This document shows positions 23,261-33,249 of a stretch of 64,000 nt of DNA, piece after piece; position 1 is the stretch's first letter; each line of letters begins with the position of its first letter. Under the pieces are notes generated by a model. The model was not told the DNA's origin. It searched no databases and saw nothing but the letters and a program-made list of their open reading frames with translations. The DNA comes from Gloeopeniophorella convolvens (taxonomy: Eukaryota > Basidiomycota > Agaricomycetes > Russulales), in assembly GCA_022496205.1 (NCBI GenBank), contig WTXD01000001.1, forward strand, positions 434,001 to 498,000, read 5' to 3'. The translations under genes and the position numbers were made by a program.

Positions 23261-23303
23261 CTGTTCGACCCGCGCGTGCTCGAACTCCCGCTGCGTTCCA
23301 CTC

Positions 23304-24648
23304 ATGTCTCGCCTTGATACCATCTTGAATCCACAGAGCGACTCTATCTCCCCGCTGAGGTCAGTTCCTCGGTCAGTGATCATCTATCGTAATCGCTCAC
23401 CCGCTCGCCTCGCCCATGGCTACTTTCCTTTGTTTGCCAGGGCGGAACGCGTGCCTTCTCCCCACCCAACCCCCTCATCGCCCGTATCCAGTATTAGCGA
23501 GAGCTCAGGGACCGCGCGCCCTCAAACCTATGCAGAAACTAGGGAACATCGCGCTCACCCTGGCTGTCCGGATACCCTCTGCTGCTTGCCTGACACAGAC
23601 GGGCGGCCGCAACATACCCTTCCCGTCATTCTCAGATGCGCAATTTTGGGTAGTAATATGAAGCGCCTGACAATTCGGGAAATATACGCAGCCATGGAAG
23701 AGAAGTACCCTTACTATAAAACCGCGGGCTCTACATGGAAGGTTGGTCTCCTAGCCATCCGTACTCTACTGAAAATCTATAAATCAACCGTTTGTCGCCC
23801 CCCAGCAATCCGTCCGACACCACCTATCACTGAACAGGCTATTCGAAAGGCAGCCAAGGCCCGTAACTGACCCTGGCTTTGGGTCGTACTGGACTGTCAA
23901 TCTCGAAGCACCGCCAGGAACGAAGCGTCCTCGCAAGCGTGGGCGCCCGCAGCGCGACACCAATGGCGATTCAGAGACACCACCTGCAAAAAAGCGCGGC
24001 CGACCGCGAAAGGCTCCAGAGACAGAACGCCAGACAGAGCAACCGCCCATAGCCACGCTGCCCATTCCTAGTATGGAGCACGTAGGCGGACGCGTCAGTG
24101 TCTCCGCTGTGCGGATTGGGTCTCACCGCTCCTACGAGGATGAAGATGAAGATCAAATCCTTTCCCTTGAGCAGGGCATGATTCCCCGATGGCGCGCGCA
24201 GGAAGATCTCGAGAGCGAAGATGACAGTGATGGGCAGCCACAACGACCTGTCACTCCACCATATGATAGGGCGGTCGCGGTCAACCCAGGGGCGAGTCCA
24301 AGTTTGGGGACAATTCGCCCGCTCCAAGACAACTTGACTTCCGATGCCTTCCCGGAGAGCATCATTGATCACCTCAGAGTGCAGATGGGGATGCTTCGGC
24401 GACAAACCTCAGAGGCTCGCTCAGACGCTGCAAGCCTGTCACAGCAATTGGCAGACTGTCAGACTGAGGTTTCGAGGTTCAAGGCAGCGTTGAAAAAGGC
24501 AGAGGATGCAGCCGAAGCTGAAGCGCAAAAGAGGAAGCAAGCAGAGACACACGCTGAGGAAGAGGTGAGGAAGAGGCGCGCTGCAGAAGATGAGCTTCGG
24601 ACTTGGCAGCAACAGAGATCTCGCGAGCCCGAGGCGAACGCTACATGA
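23304..24648 (+). CDS. Forkhead transcription factor
   Basis: DNA-binding regulator. Exons 23304-23359, 23441-23741, 23806-24648; 1200 nt, 399 aa. The forkhead domain spans about residues 60-150 and is built across the second intron: HTLPVILRCAILGS, KRLTIREIYAAMEEKYPYYK, then STWKQSVRHHLSLNRLFERQ with recognition helix SVRHHLSLN, and GFGSYWTVNLEAPPGTKR. It is followed by AT-hook-like basic Gly-Arg-Pro repeats (RPRKRGRP and KKRGRPRK). The C-terminal third has acidic patches and ends in a coiled coil (about 310-395, rich in Ala, Glu, Lys). The first intron (81 nt) is in frame and stop-free, so a longer N-terminus is possible. The promoter has a forkhead motif and a TATA box. The specific orthologue is not assigned. 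Confidence 0.9.
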
Positions 24649-24895
24649 TGGGACAGGTGGCCATGTGTATCTTATGCAGCTATTGGTCCATGTGTAATGA
24701 ATCACCACAGTGCAAATCTTCAGCTTCAGTATCCGGTACACGATGGGATGTAGATGGCATCATTGTCCTGACGCCGAGAGCCTTGTCGTCGAATCGTGAC
24801 GCGTCACGTGCTACAGTTTTTCCTTGCAGTTCTGACAGCGGTTCGCCAAACCCTGGTAGGCTTAGAACACGCACCGCGGTCACAGCTGGTCTGAC

Positions 24896-27812
24896 ATGAG
24901 CAACCAGGCAATAAAGAGAAAGACGGCGTAAGTCTCTTATGGGCCCCGCGTATTGCATTTCATCATCTATCTTCAGGTTCAAGAAGGCGCGTGCTATCGC
25001 GCCGTTGTACACCGGTGGACCAGTTACCGCCACCCAAAATGGTCTCTGGCTTGTAACGTGTGTCGGGGAGCAGGCTGTTCTCACAGACCTGGAACATGGC
25101 ATTGAGATATGCCGATTCGCCGGGGTGCGCCCGTTCGCCCGTTCTTCCTTTGCCTTGCTGATGCCCGGGCAGGACACAGAAACAATCACTGCATTATGCG
25201 CGACGCCTTCAGGCAAACACCTCCTGGTATTCACATCCTCTATGGCCCTCCGTGTCTACGAGATGCCCGTCTCCTCAACCCCAATCCCCACACCGGTGCC
25301 TCCCGTTCGTGTCATTTCTCGCGCACATGATGCACCAGTGCACGTCTGTAAGGCAGACCCGACGTCCACCTACCTTGCATCCGGGGCAGCAGACGGGACG
25401 GTCAAAGTTTGGGACATCGCGCGCGGCTTCCCCACTCACGTACTCCGTGGGCATGGTGGTGTCGTCTCGGCGTTGGCCTGGAGTTACCCTCGTACTGCCG
25501 GACTGGAGACTCGCAAGATGCGCCTCTTCACAGCCAGCATCGATACACGAATTCGTGTGTGGGACCTCACGCAAGGGGCAGAGCAAGCACGGGCAGGCAA
25601 ACAGGTCAAACCAGAGGCTGTCCTGGAGGGTCATGTCAGCGTACCCAGAGGCTTGGATATCACTGAAGACGGGCGATGGCTGATTAGTGGAGGGCGTGAC
25701 CAAGTTGTGCTCGTCTGGGATATGGCCGAGAAGAAGCACAAGAAAAGCGTCAAGGGCAAGGATAAAGAGACTTGGCCCGTGCTGATGAATACAATTACCG
25801 CCTTGGAGCGTGTCGAGGCGGTGGGTATCCTGAGAGGCGATGTGGGCGAGGAGAACACCATAGAATCAAGCTCGCAGCACGAGCACCTTCGCTTCTTCAC
25901 TGCAGGGGAGAAGGGCGTAGTGCGGATCTGGGACGGGAGGACCGGTCACGTCATTCGCGCGTTTGGAGAAGAGCGGGATGCACTCCCAGAAGACCAGGAG
26001 GAGCAGAGGCAGATCTTGGATGCATTGTAAGTGATATTGCTCGTCATCTGCCACCTCCGCTCACTTGATACTTACAGTTTGGTTCCATCGATATCCTCCA
26101 TCGTGTCGATCCACGCTGACCAAAATATCCTCTTCCATTCTCTCTCCGACGGCACATTGTACCGTCAGCTCATTGGCTTCAACGACGAGATCATCGACGC
26201 CGCATTCCTAGGGTCTGGGAGTCCCCCAGAGCATGTGGCTCTAGCGACAAACTCTTCCCTTGTCCGCGTATATTCTACACAGTCCTTTGACGCACGACTT
26301 CTTGCTGGGCACCGCGACATTGTGCTAAGCCTTGCTGCTAGCTCGTCCGGGAAACTACTTGCAAGCGGCGCAAAGGACAATTCCGCTCGTATCTGGGGGC
26401 CACAAGAGACCGAATCGGGTTGGGGTTGTGTGGCAATATGCGAGGGCCATGCCGAAAGCATTGGCGCGGTCGTCTTTGAGCGCGAGGATACTCCTCGTTA
26501 CTTGTTCACAGGCAGCCAAGATCGTACAATCAAGGCGTGGGACATCAGCACTCTCCCTGGAGGGGTGGAGGAGCCGACGCCGGTGCGGTGCAAAAGTATC
26601 AGCACCACACGTGCACACGAAAAGGACATCAATGCGCTGGACTCCTCGCCTGGGGGTGCGCTCCTCGCTTCGGGTTCTCAAGATAAAACTGCGAAGATAT
26701 GGGCTGTCGATCGCTCTCACGGCACGCTCAAACTGCTTGGTGTGTGCAAAGGCCACAAGCGCGGAGTATGGAGCGTGCGATTTGCGCGCGGCACTCGGAT
26801 ATTGGCGACTGGCAGCGGCGATCGCACGGTACGATTGTGGCGATTGGACGATTACTCGTGCTTGAAGGTCTTCGAGGGTCATGCGAACTCCGTCCTACGG
26901 GTTGATTGGCTGGGTGGAGAAAAGGATGGTCAGGGTCAAGTCGTGAGCGCCTCAGCAGATGGTCTCCTCAAGGTATGGGACCCTCATACAGAAGAGTGCA
27001 TCGCTACTCTTGATGGGCACGAGGACAAGGTGGGCAAGCTGCTCTTACTTATTTGGGATCACCTTGACCGCCTATGCTTACCTTCCTCGCTAGGTTTGGG
27101 CCCTGACGATAAGCCGGGACAACAAGACCATCGTTTCTGGGGCCGCCGATTCAGTCGTCACGTTTTGGGAAGACTGCACCGAAGAACAGGACGCTGCAAG
27201 AGAGTCTGCGCGCACGGAACTCGTTCTCAAGTACGTACTGAAGACTCCGCTTTGTTTACGTGTCTGAAGACAGGGCGACATTTAAGGGAGCAGGATTTCC
27301 TGAATTACATGGCACTGCAAGATTACCGGCGTGCAATCGAAGTGGCATTGTCTCTTGGGCACCCAGGCCGCCTGCTCCAGCTATTCAAGGGCCTTGAAGG
27401 GGATTCCGGTGTAACGGGCAGTGTCGACGTGGACAAAGTCTTGCAAACGCTGGCGCCAGTGGACCTCATCCGTCTGCTTCGTTATGTCCGCGACTGGAAT
27501 ACCCGCATTTCAAGCGCAGCCATTGCACAACGTGTGCTGCATGCCATTGTGAAACTTCGCGCGGCGGACGAGATCACCCGTGCGTTCGAGGGCATCGCCG
27601 TCAGCGAGGAGGGGGCCGGACTTCATGACATTCTTGAAGCTCTCATTCCATACACAGAACGTCATCTCGCGCGGATGGAGCGCTTGGTTCAAGAAAGCTA
27701 CGTCGTAGACTATGTACTCAGGGAGATGGACGACGGTCTGGGTGATGAGGATGGCGAAGCCACGGATGGTGATAATACTTACGTACGGCCGCTCGTTGAG
27801 GTGCCTGGGTAA
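24896..27812 (+). CDS. UTP13: U3 snoRNP/SSU processome WD40 protein Utp13
   Basis: Component of the UtpB complex that helps make 18S rRNA in the nucleolus (human TBL3). Exons 24896-24927, 24977-26026, 26078-27029, 27094-27230, 27287-27812; 2697 nt, 898 aa. Two seven-bladed WD40 propellers are visible through repeats such as YLASGAADGTVKVWDI, RLFTASIDTRIRVWDL, KLLASGAKDNSARIWG, YLFTGSQDRTIKAWDI, LLASGSQDKTAKIW and ILATGSGDRTVRLWRL. The C-terminal Utp13 helical domain begins at EQDFLNYMALQDYRRAIEVA and runs to about residue 880. The exon 4/5 border was set by joining LVLK to EQDF. The start is a short 32-nt exon (MSNQAIKRKTA) typical of the family. Confidence 0.93.
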
Positions 27813-28050
27813 AGGGTTGCTGGCCTCCAGAACCAAAAGTACTGACTGTGTAAGACCATAAAGCTAATGGTAGTGTTCAAGAGGAGCGTACGCCTCCTGG
27901 CAATATAATGCTGGGTTTTCGAATTAGAATGACATACACTTGAGACGGTGAAGCTACGGTAAATGAATGGGATCGAATAAGGGAACTATAGGCCAGCAGG
28001 CTGTAGCGTAAGTATGGGTGAGCGGAGTGGGATAAGCGCTGGTCCTGGGC

Positions 28051-28936
28051 CTAGGCTTTACGCAGGTGCATGACGGCTGGACGACAACCTTCAACGGCAT
28101 TGAACACGAGGGCAAGTTCACCTTCCCTCACCACGTCCTTGCGGAGTAAGGCTTGATTGTCGACCACGATCAGACCTTGTTCGAGGAGCCAACGGCGCGC
28201 AACACCCCGGAGACAGCCGGTTGAATCATGTGGGGTGACCCAGCGGCCACGACGGAAGAGGGCGAAGTTGCGCACGGAAGTCTCGGTGAGCATCCCGTCT
28301 GAGTTCCACAGCAATACATCGGCGGTGCCGCCGACTGCCGGAATGCCGAGGCGGGCCCGAGCTGCCGCGTAGTGATCGCGGCGTGTGGTCTTGGTAGCGG
28401 TGAACGGCGAGGATGGCGTGGCCACTTTGTCAAGGAAGAGGGACACTGGTTCTCCGAGGGTGTCGGGTAAACTATCCATCAACGGAGATATTTGAGCGGC
28501 GAGCATGGGATCAGCAGTTAGGGGAGCAGCGGGCGTGACTTCAATCGTGAACGAGCCGTCTCGACGAAGAAGGGGCCGCAGCTAGTAGGGCATAGACAAA
28601 TGTGTCAGCTCTAGCGCGTCTGCAAGTCCACAAGAATGAGCGAGGACCAACCTTGAGCGGACCTCCGCTCCCGGGGCCATTGTAAGCCTCGACTGCACGC
28701 TGGCACTGCTGCTGGAAAGAAGCCCAGGAAAGAGAGGCGGAGATGGTCTGCCAGCCATGGTCGGCAGCGGCGGCGTTGAGACGATCAAAGTGGTAGGGCA
28801 GAAGCATAAAGGGCGAGGGCTGGTCAGCGTTGACGGAGGAGTTCCATGAGGCGTCTCTGAGTGCAGGGTCGAAGCGAATGGCTGAGATGAGCTGGAAGTC
28901 GAGGGGCGAGTCGGGCGAGTGGTGGTCGAGAGACAT
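28051..28936 (-). CDS. ABZ2: Class IV aminotransferase-fold enzyme, probably aminodeoxychorismate lyase
   Basis: PLP-dependent enzyme expected to release p-aminobenzoate from 4-amino-4-deoxychorismate for folate synthesis. Exons 28936-28652 and 28581-28051 with a 70-nt intron; 816 nt, 271 aa. The start is the first ATG of the frame (MSLDHHS), since codons before it begin only with GTG. Class IV features: FQLISAIRFDP near the start, LLPYHFDRLNAAAADHGW, then KLRPLLRRDGSFTIEVTP and LLWNSDGMLTETSVRNFALF with the TETSVRN catalytic-Glu block, and GCLRGVARRWLLEQG. Branched-chain aminotransferases are longer and D-amino-acid transaminases less likely in fungi, so lyase is the best fit. It is head to head with the NBR1-like gene, only 87 bp between starts. 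Confidence 0.8.
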
Positions 28937-29023
28937 CCGCTGCGGCGCAGTCACGGGGCCGCAGAGTCAACTCGTTATTTAAGCAACTGGGCTCCTTGGC
29001 GCATCTCCTTGTCTCCGACCGCC
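28937..29023. promoter_or_regulatory. Very short shared promoter, ABZ2-like / NBR1-like
   Basis: 87 bp separate two divergent start codons. A TTATTTAAG A/T-rich stretch near 28974-28982 is the only core-promoter-like element. Confidence 0.45.
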
Positions 29024-32000
29024 ATGTTCACTGTCAAGGCCACCTACCGCTCAGAAACACGCAAGTTCTCCCTTCTCACCTCCTCCTTCCCGACCTACAA
29101 GGAGATATACGATCAGGTGCGCCGTGTTCCTCCCTTTTCCTTGTCTTCCTTGATTCACCACCCCATATACAGCTTTACCGCGTATTTCCTATCAGCAATT
29201 CCTATTATTTATCTCGTCTTCTCTTCACTCAATCACCCAACGCTCCGTTCGCTCGCATCCTCATCGGTATGGAGGCACACTCGGAGGAGGAATATGAGCG
29301 CCATGTCCGCCCGTTCCGTGGTCGCGAATGGCCCGGCGCTCTTCTTCGCTTCTCGGTGTTTGATGAGACTCCCCACAAAGTTCCAACTACTGCAGCATCC
29401 CAACCTGAAGAGGATGACATCTCGATGGACGAATCCACCACTATAGAGGGCAGCAGCCGACGTTCCCGCAGGCACGGGCATCGCCATGGGCATCACCACG
29501 GACATCCCCACGGACATCATCGTCATGATGGGCCTCGTCCCTACTCTGCATTCATCCCTCCGCCACCCCCGCCGCCCCTGCCACCCCCACTGCCGACCTC
29601 GTTCCCGCCTTTCTTTGTTCCACCTCCACCTCCGCCCCCTCCTCCCCCACATCACGTGAGCCCCCTGATTGTCCCACCGCACCCGTTCCTCTCTCCGCGC
29701 GTTGTGCATCCTTCTCTTCCGCTTCCCAGCTTGCCGCGTATCTATCCTTTACCGCGCCGCAGACACCAGCCGTCGGCCCCTCCTGAGGAGCCTTTCGACA
29801 CTACCGCCCAAAGGTTACTCCGCCATCAGGGTCTGCGGACCGTGTCCTCCGCGCCGGTGCTCGGTCCTATCGCCTCAGTTCCGCGGCCGCCCCCACCGCC
29901 GCGACCCGAGGTGCCATCGGTAGCCAGCAAAACCCGAGTCTCTGGTTCATCTTACTCAGCGCCCCTCGGGGGTACGGCAGGCGCCTGCGAGGAAATAGAT
30001 GGCACACCCAAATCCCAGGCTGATGGTGAAGAATTCAAGGACAAAGGCAAAGATCGCGGTCCGTGCTGTGCTACAGAACGTGGCAAGCAGGAAATATCAG
30101 ACCTCATTCGTGGCTTTAAGGCGGATGTTGACCGCGTCATCACCCATACATTGGGCATGGACCCGGCCGATGTTTGGGGCCCTGCTTCTATTGATAAGCA
30201 GTCGAACATCGCACCGCTGCAGGCATCAATGACGTTAGAAGAGGCAGCGAATGGTTCAGTCCGAGCGTCAGATGTCCCGCCTCCTCCAACCTCGCTTACT
30301 CCCTGTCCCCTGGTGATTCATCAGAACATACTTTGTGATATGTGCAGGGAGACAATTGTTGGGATCAGGCACAAATGTTTGGATTGCCCAGGTTTGTTCT
30401 GCCATTCTGTTCAGTCGATGCATCTTATGCCCGTCTGGCAGATTTTGATCTGTGTTCTTCTTGTCTTGTTCATCAACCTGATAGGCTCGGCTCACATATG
30501 AAAGGACATGCCCTGTTTGCCATTGATGAACCAGGTGGCGTATGGGTCCACACGGATCTCGCCGGAGAACCCGATGCAGATCCCATTGAAGCACCTGTGG
30601 TAGAGGAGCCTATGGAATGGACGTCGGCCACACCTTCGGAGCCCACGCAGCCAACTGCACCCAGAGAGTACGCTCCTCCAGTGGACCATCCAGTCACCCA
30701 CAACGCCACTTGCGATCTTTGCGATTCGACCATCCAAGGTGATCGCTATGTGAGGATACTTCCAAATCGGGCAAGCGCCGTGAAAGCTGATCACGTTTGT
30801 TCGCAGAAATGTCTCGACTGCCCAGATTTCGATTCATGCGCTTCCTGCTACGCCATCGTACCAGTCCACCACCCTGGCCATGGTTTCGTGCGCCTTCGTG
30901 CCCCGCATGATGTGAAACTCCCTCCCGTGCATCCATCTGCGCACAGCGCTTCTTGTAACGCCTGCGGCAAGAGGATTCGCGGGATCCGCTACAAGTGCAT
31001 GCATCCGGAATGCGGTGATTTCGACCTCTGCGCCAACTGTGAGGCACTCCCAATCCCCGTTCATTCGGTGAGGCATCCAATGCTCAAGATTCGTGAACCC
31101 GGAGTCTACATTCCGGTGGTCAAGCGTTACGGCGTAGAAGAAACATCTGCTCTCGTCGTAGAGCCGGCCGACGTGCGCAGATCTCAAGGGGATCCTACGG
31201 TCGATTACCCAGTGCAACGCCCTAATTTGCCTACCCCGCGACGCGAGCAGTCTACTGTCTCCGATCTGCTTCCTTTATCTAGTCCCGTTCCGTCAAACAT
31301 CCCGCTACCCTCGGCATCTCCGGCGATAGCGTTCAATCGTGCTGACGCACTTGCCCCGGAATTTTGGGTCGAGGAACATATGATGCCCATTCCACACATA
31401 TTCGACGACGCTATTGAACCATCTCACATGCCGCGCTACACTTCCGCTACCGCGCCACTTCTCCCGGTTCCCTCACCCCCGCCTGCTTTGGGCACCGAAT
31501 TTATCCACACTGTTCCTTCATCGGGTCAGAGTAGCCGACACATCCAGGAGCCGGTCCATGGTCCGCGCGATGCCTCTAGTGTACCTTGGTGGGGGCAAAG
31601 CGCATGGGTTCCACCAACACCCCCCGCTCCGTTGCCCGTACCTCTTCGTACGCCTTCCACCCCGAGGCGCTCTACAAGCCCCGAGCTTCTCATTGAAATT
31701 GAAGACGAAGACGATACTGCCAATGCCCCGGCAGATGCAACGACCGCAACTTCTACTCTGAGAGCTGAAACTGACAGAGCCTCGCCGGCCTCCCTCCCAC
31801 GTGTACCACCTACGGACTTCAACGAACTGTTTGACCTAGCTTCCCAGTTTCGCCACTTGCTCGAGCTTCCCCCTGTTGTCAGCCCTCCCACGGTGACCGC
31901 GCTGCACAAGGACACGCCGGGAGAGAACGAAGATGAACCCCTCATTGCGGAGGAACTGAGCACACCGACGGAGCTAGCCTCGACCCAGGTTGACTCCGTG

Positions 32001-32865
32001 GGGACTCCGCTGTCGCTCGTCGCTCTTCTGTCCAAGCCCGAGAAGGCACCCCGATCCAGTGTTTTCGAGGGTGTTAGTCCTGGTCGCGTCCTGTCCCAAC
32101 TATTGGACGGCTCTTCGACCACGACGGTGGCCCCGGGAGCTGCCAAGAACGTCCACGAAGATGCGCCACTGCGGGCCTCTTTCGTTGCAGACAATAACAT
32201 CCCAGATGGACAAATGTTCCCTCCGGGTGCTGAGTTTGTTAAGTCATGGCGCATGCGCAACGACGGACCTGGACCTTGGCCTGCTGATACTGAACTTATC
32301 TTCGTTGCCGGCGATAGACTGACGATCGATGCCTCCGAACGCTTCAAGGTTGGCGCTGTCCAGCCCGGGGAAGAAGCCGACGTTTGGACAGCCGAGATGA
32401 AGGCTCCTGATGTGCCTGGCAAGTACATCAGCTATTGGAGGCTCTGCGACAGCAAGGGTCGGCGCTTTGGGCATAGCATCTGGATTGAGTAAGTAAACTT
32501 TACCCTCCCCCGAAAATGGCGCTTGTTCTGACTTGATGTGTAGTATCTGCGTGGCTGAGCAAACCAAGGCCTCTGAGTCTGATGGCAGCGACGATTCGTT
32601 GGCCGCATCCTCCATTGTGATGCCACACTCTGCACCATCAGCCCCGTCCGCTCCCATTCCATCCCACGATGAATCGACGACTGCTCCGGCTTTATCAGAC
32701 ACCTCCTCGATATCTTTGATTGACGTGCCATCTGACAACGAGGACGAAGACAACGAAGTTTTCGAGGACAGTCGCTCGCACTTCGGCTCCACCCCTGCCA
32801 ACGGCCAGCTTTTGTCTCCTGATGTCGAATACGTTGTCCTGTCCGACGGCTCGGACGAGTTTTAA
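29024..32865 (+). CDS. NBR1: NBR1-like selective autophagy receptor (PB1, three ZZ fingers, FW domain)
   Basis: Cargo receptor of the NBR1 family. Exons 29024-29116, 29173-30391, 30442-30749, 30807-32488, 32544-32865; 3624 nt, 1207 aa. PB1 domain at about 1-100 (VKATYRSETRKFSL to RFSVFDE). A His/Gly tract lies at about 130-152, then long proline runs. Three ZZ zinc fingers: about 415-460 (CDMCRETIVGIRHKCLDCPD), 523-570 (CDLCDSTIQGDRYKCLDC) and 588-635 (CNACGKRIRGIRYKCMHPEC). The FW (four-tryptophan/NBR1) domain at about 998-1105 has SWRMRNDGPGPWP and ISYWRLCDSKGRRFGHSIW. The protein ends in an acidic stretch with EYVVLSD, an Atg8-binding (AIM/LIR) type motif at 1197-1200. No UBA domain is seen. 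Intron 30750-30806 is 57 nt, stop-free and in frame; keeping it would insert 19 residues into the second finger. Confidence 0.92.
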
Positions 32866-33249
32866 GCCTCGCACCCACGACCCAGTCATACTGACGATGG
32901 TTTCTCATTCCCGTTCCTTAATCTATTCGGTGGCCTTTCGCGGCCTTTGCGTTCGTTTGAGCTCCCATACGCGTCTGGTGTAAGATACTTATGCTGATGT
33001 TATCTCTCACACTTCCACGATCATCCCTCGAACTTGTCTTCACTTTGTCATACTCGCATCTTTTCCGACTACAGAAGCACAGAAGTTCGTCTTGATACAG
33101 AAAATAACATTGGTAGAATAAATACGTTCGATGAATGAATACAGGTGTAACAACGCCATGCACCGATCATGAGTGTCCTGAGACAGAACGGACAAGGCAT
33201 CAAATGTGGCATTATGAAAGAAATTACGCATCAATCTGCCAATTGTCGA
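32866..33249. other. Convergent intergenic region
   Basis: 384 bp between the stop codons of the NBR1-like and hydrolase genes. It must hold both 3' UTRs; AATAAATAC-type A/T-rich sequence near 33117 could serve polyadenylation on the plus strand. I see no gene. Confidence 0.4.

Larger units (their letters stand above)
22855..23303. promoter_or_regulatory. Divergent intergenic region upstream of the forkhead gene
   Basis: 449 bp between two start codons. It holds a forkhead-type motif GTAAACAA at 23182-23189 and a TATA box at 23253-23260, both placed for the forkhead gene. I see no open frame here that I believe. Confidence 0.6.
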
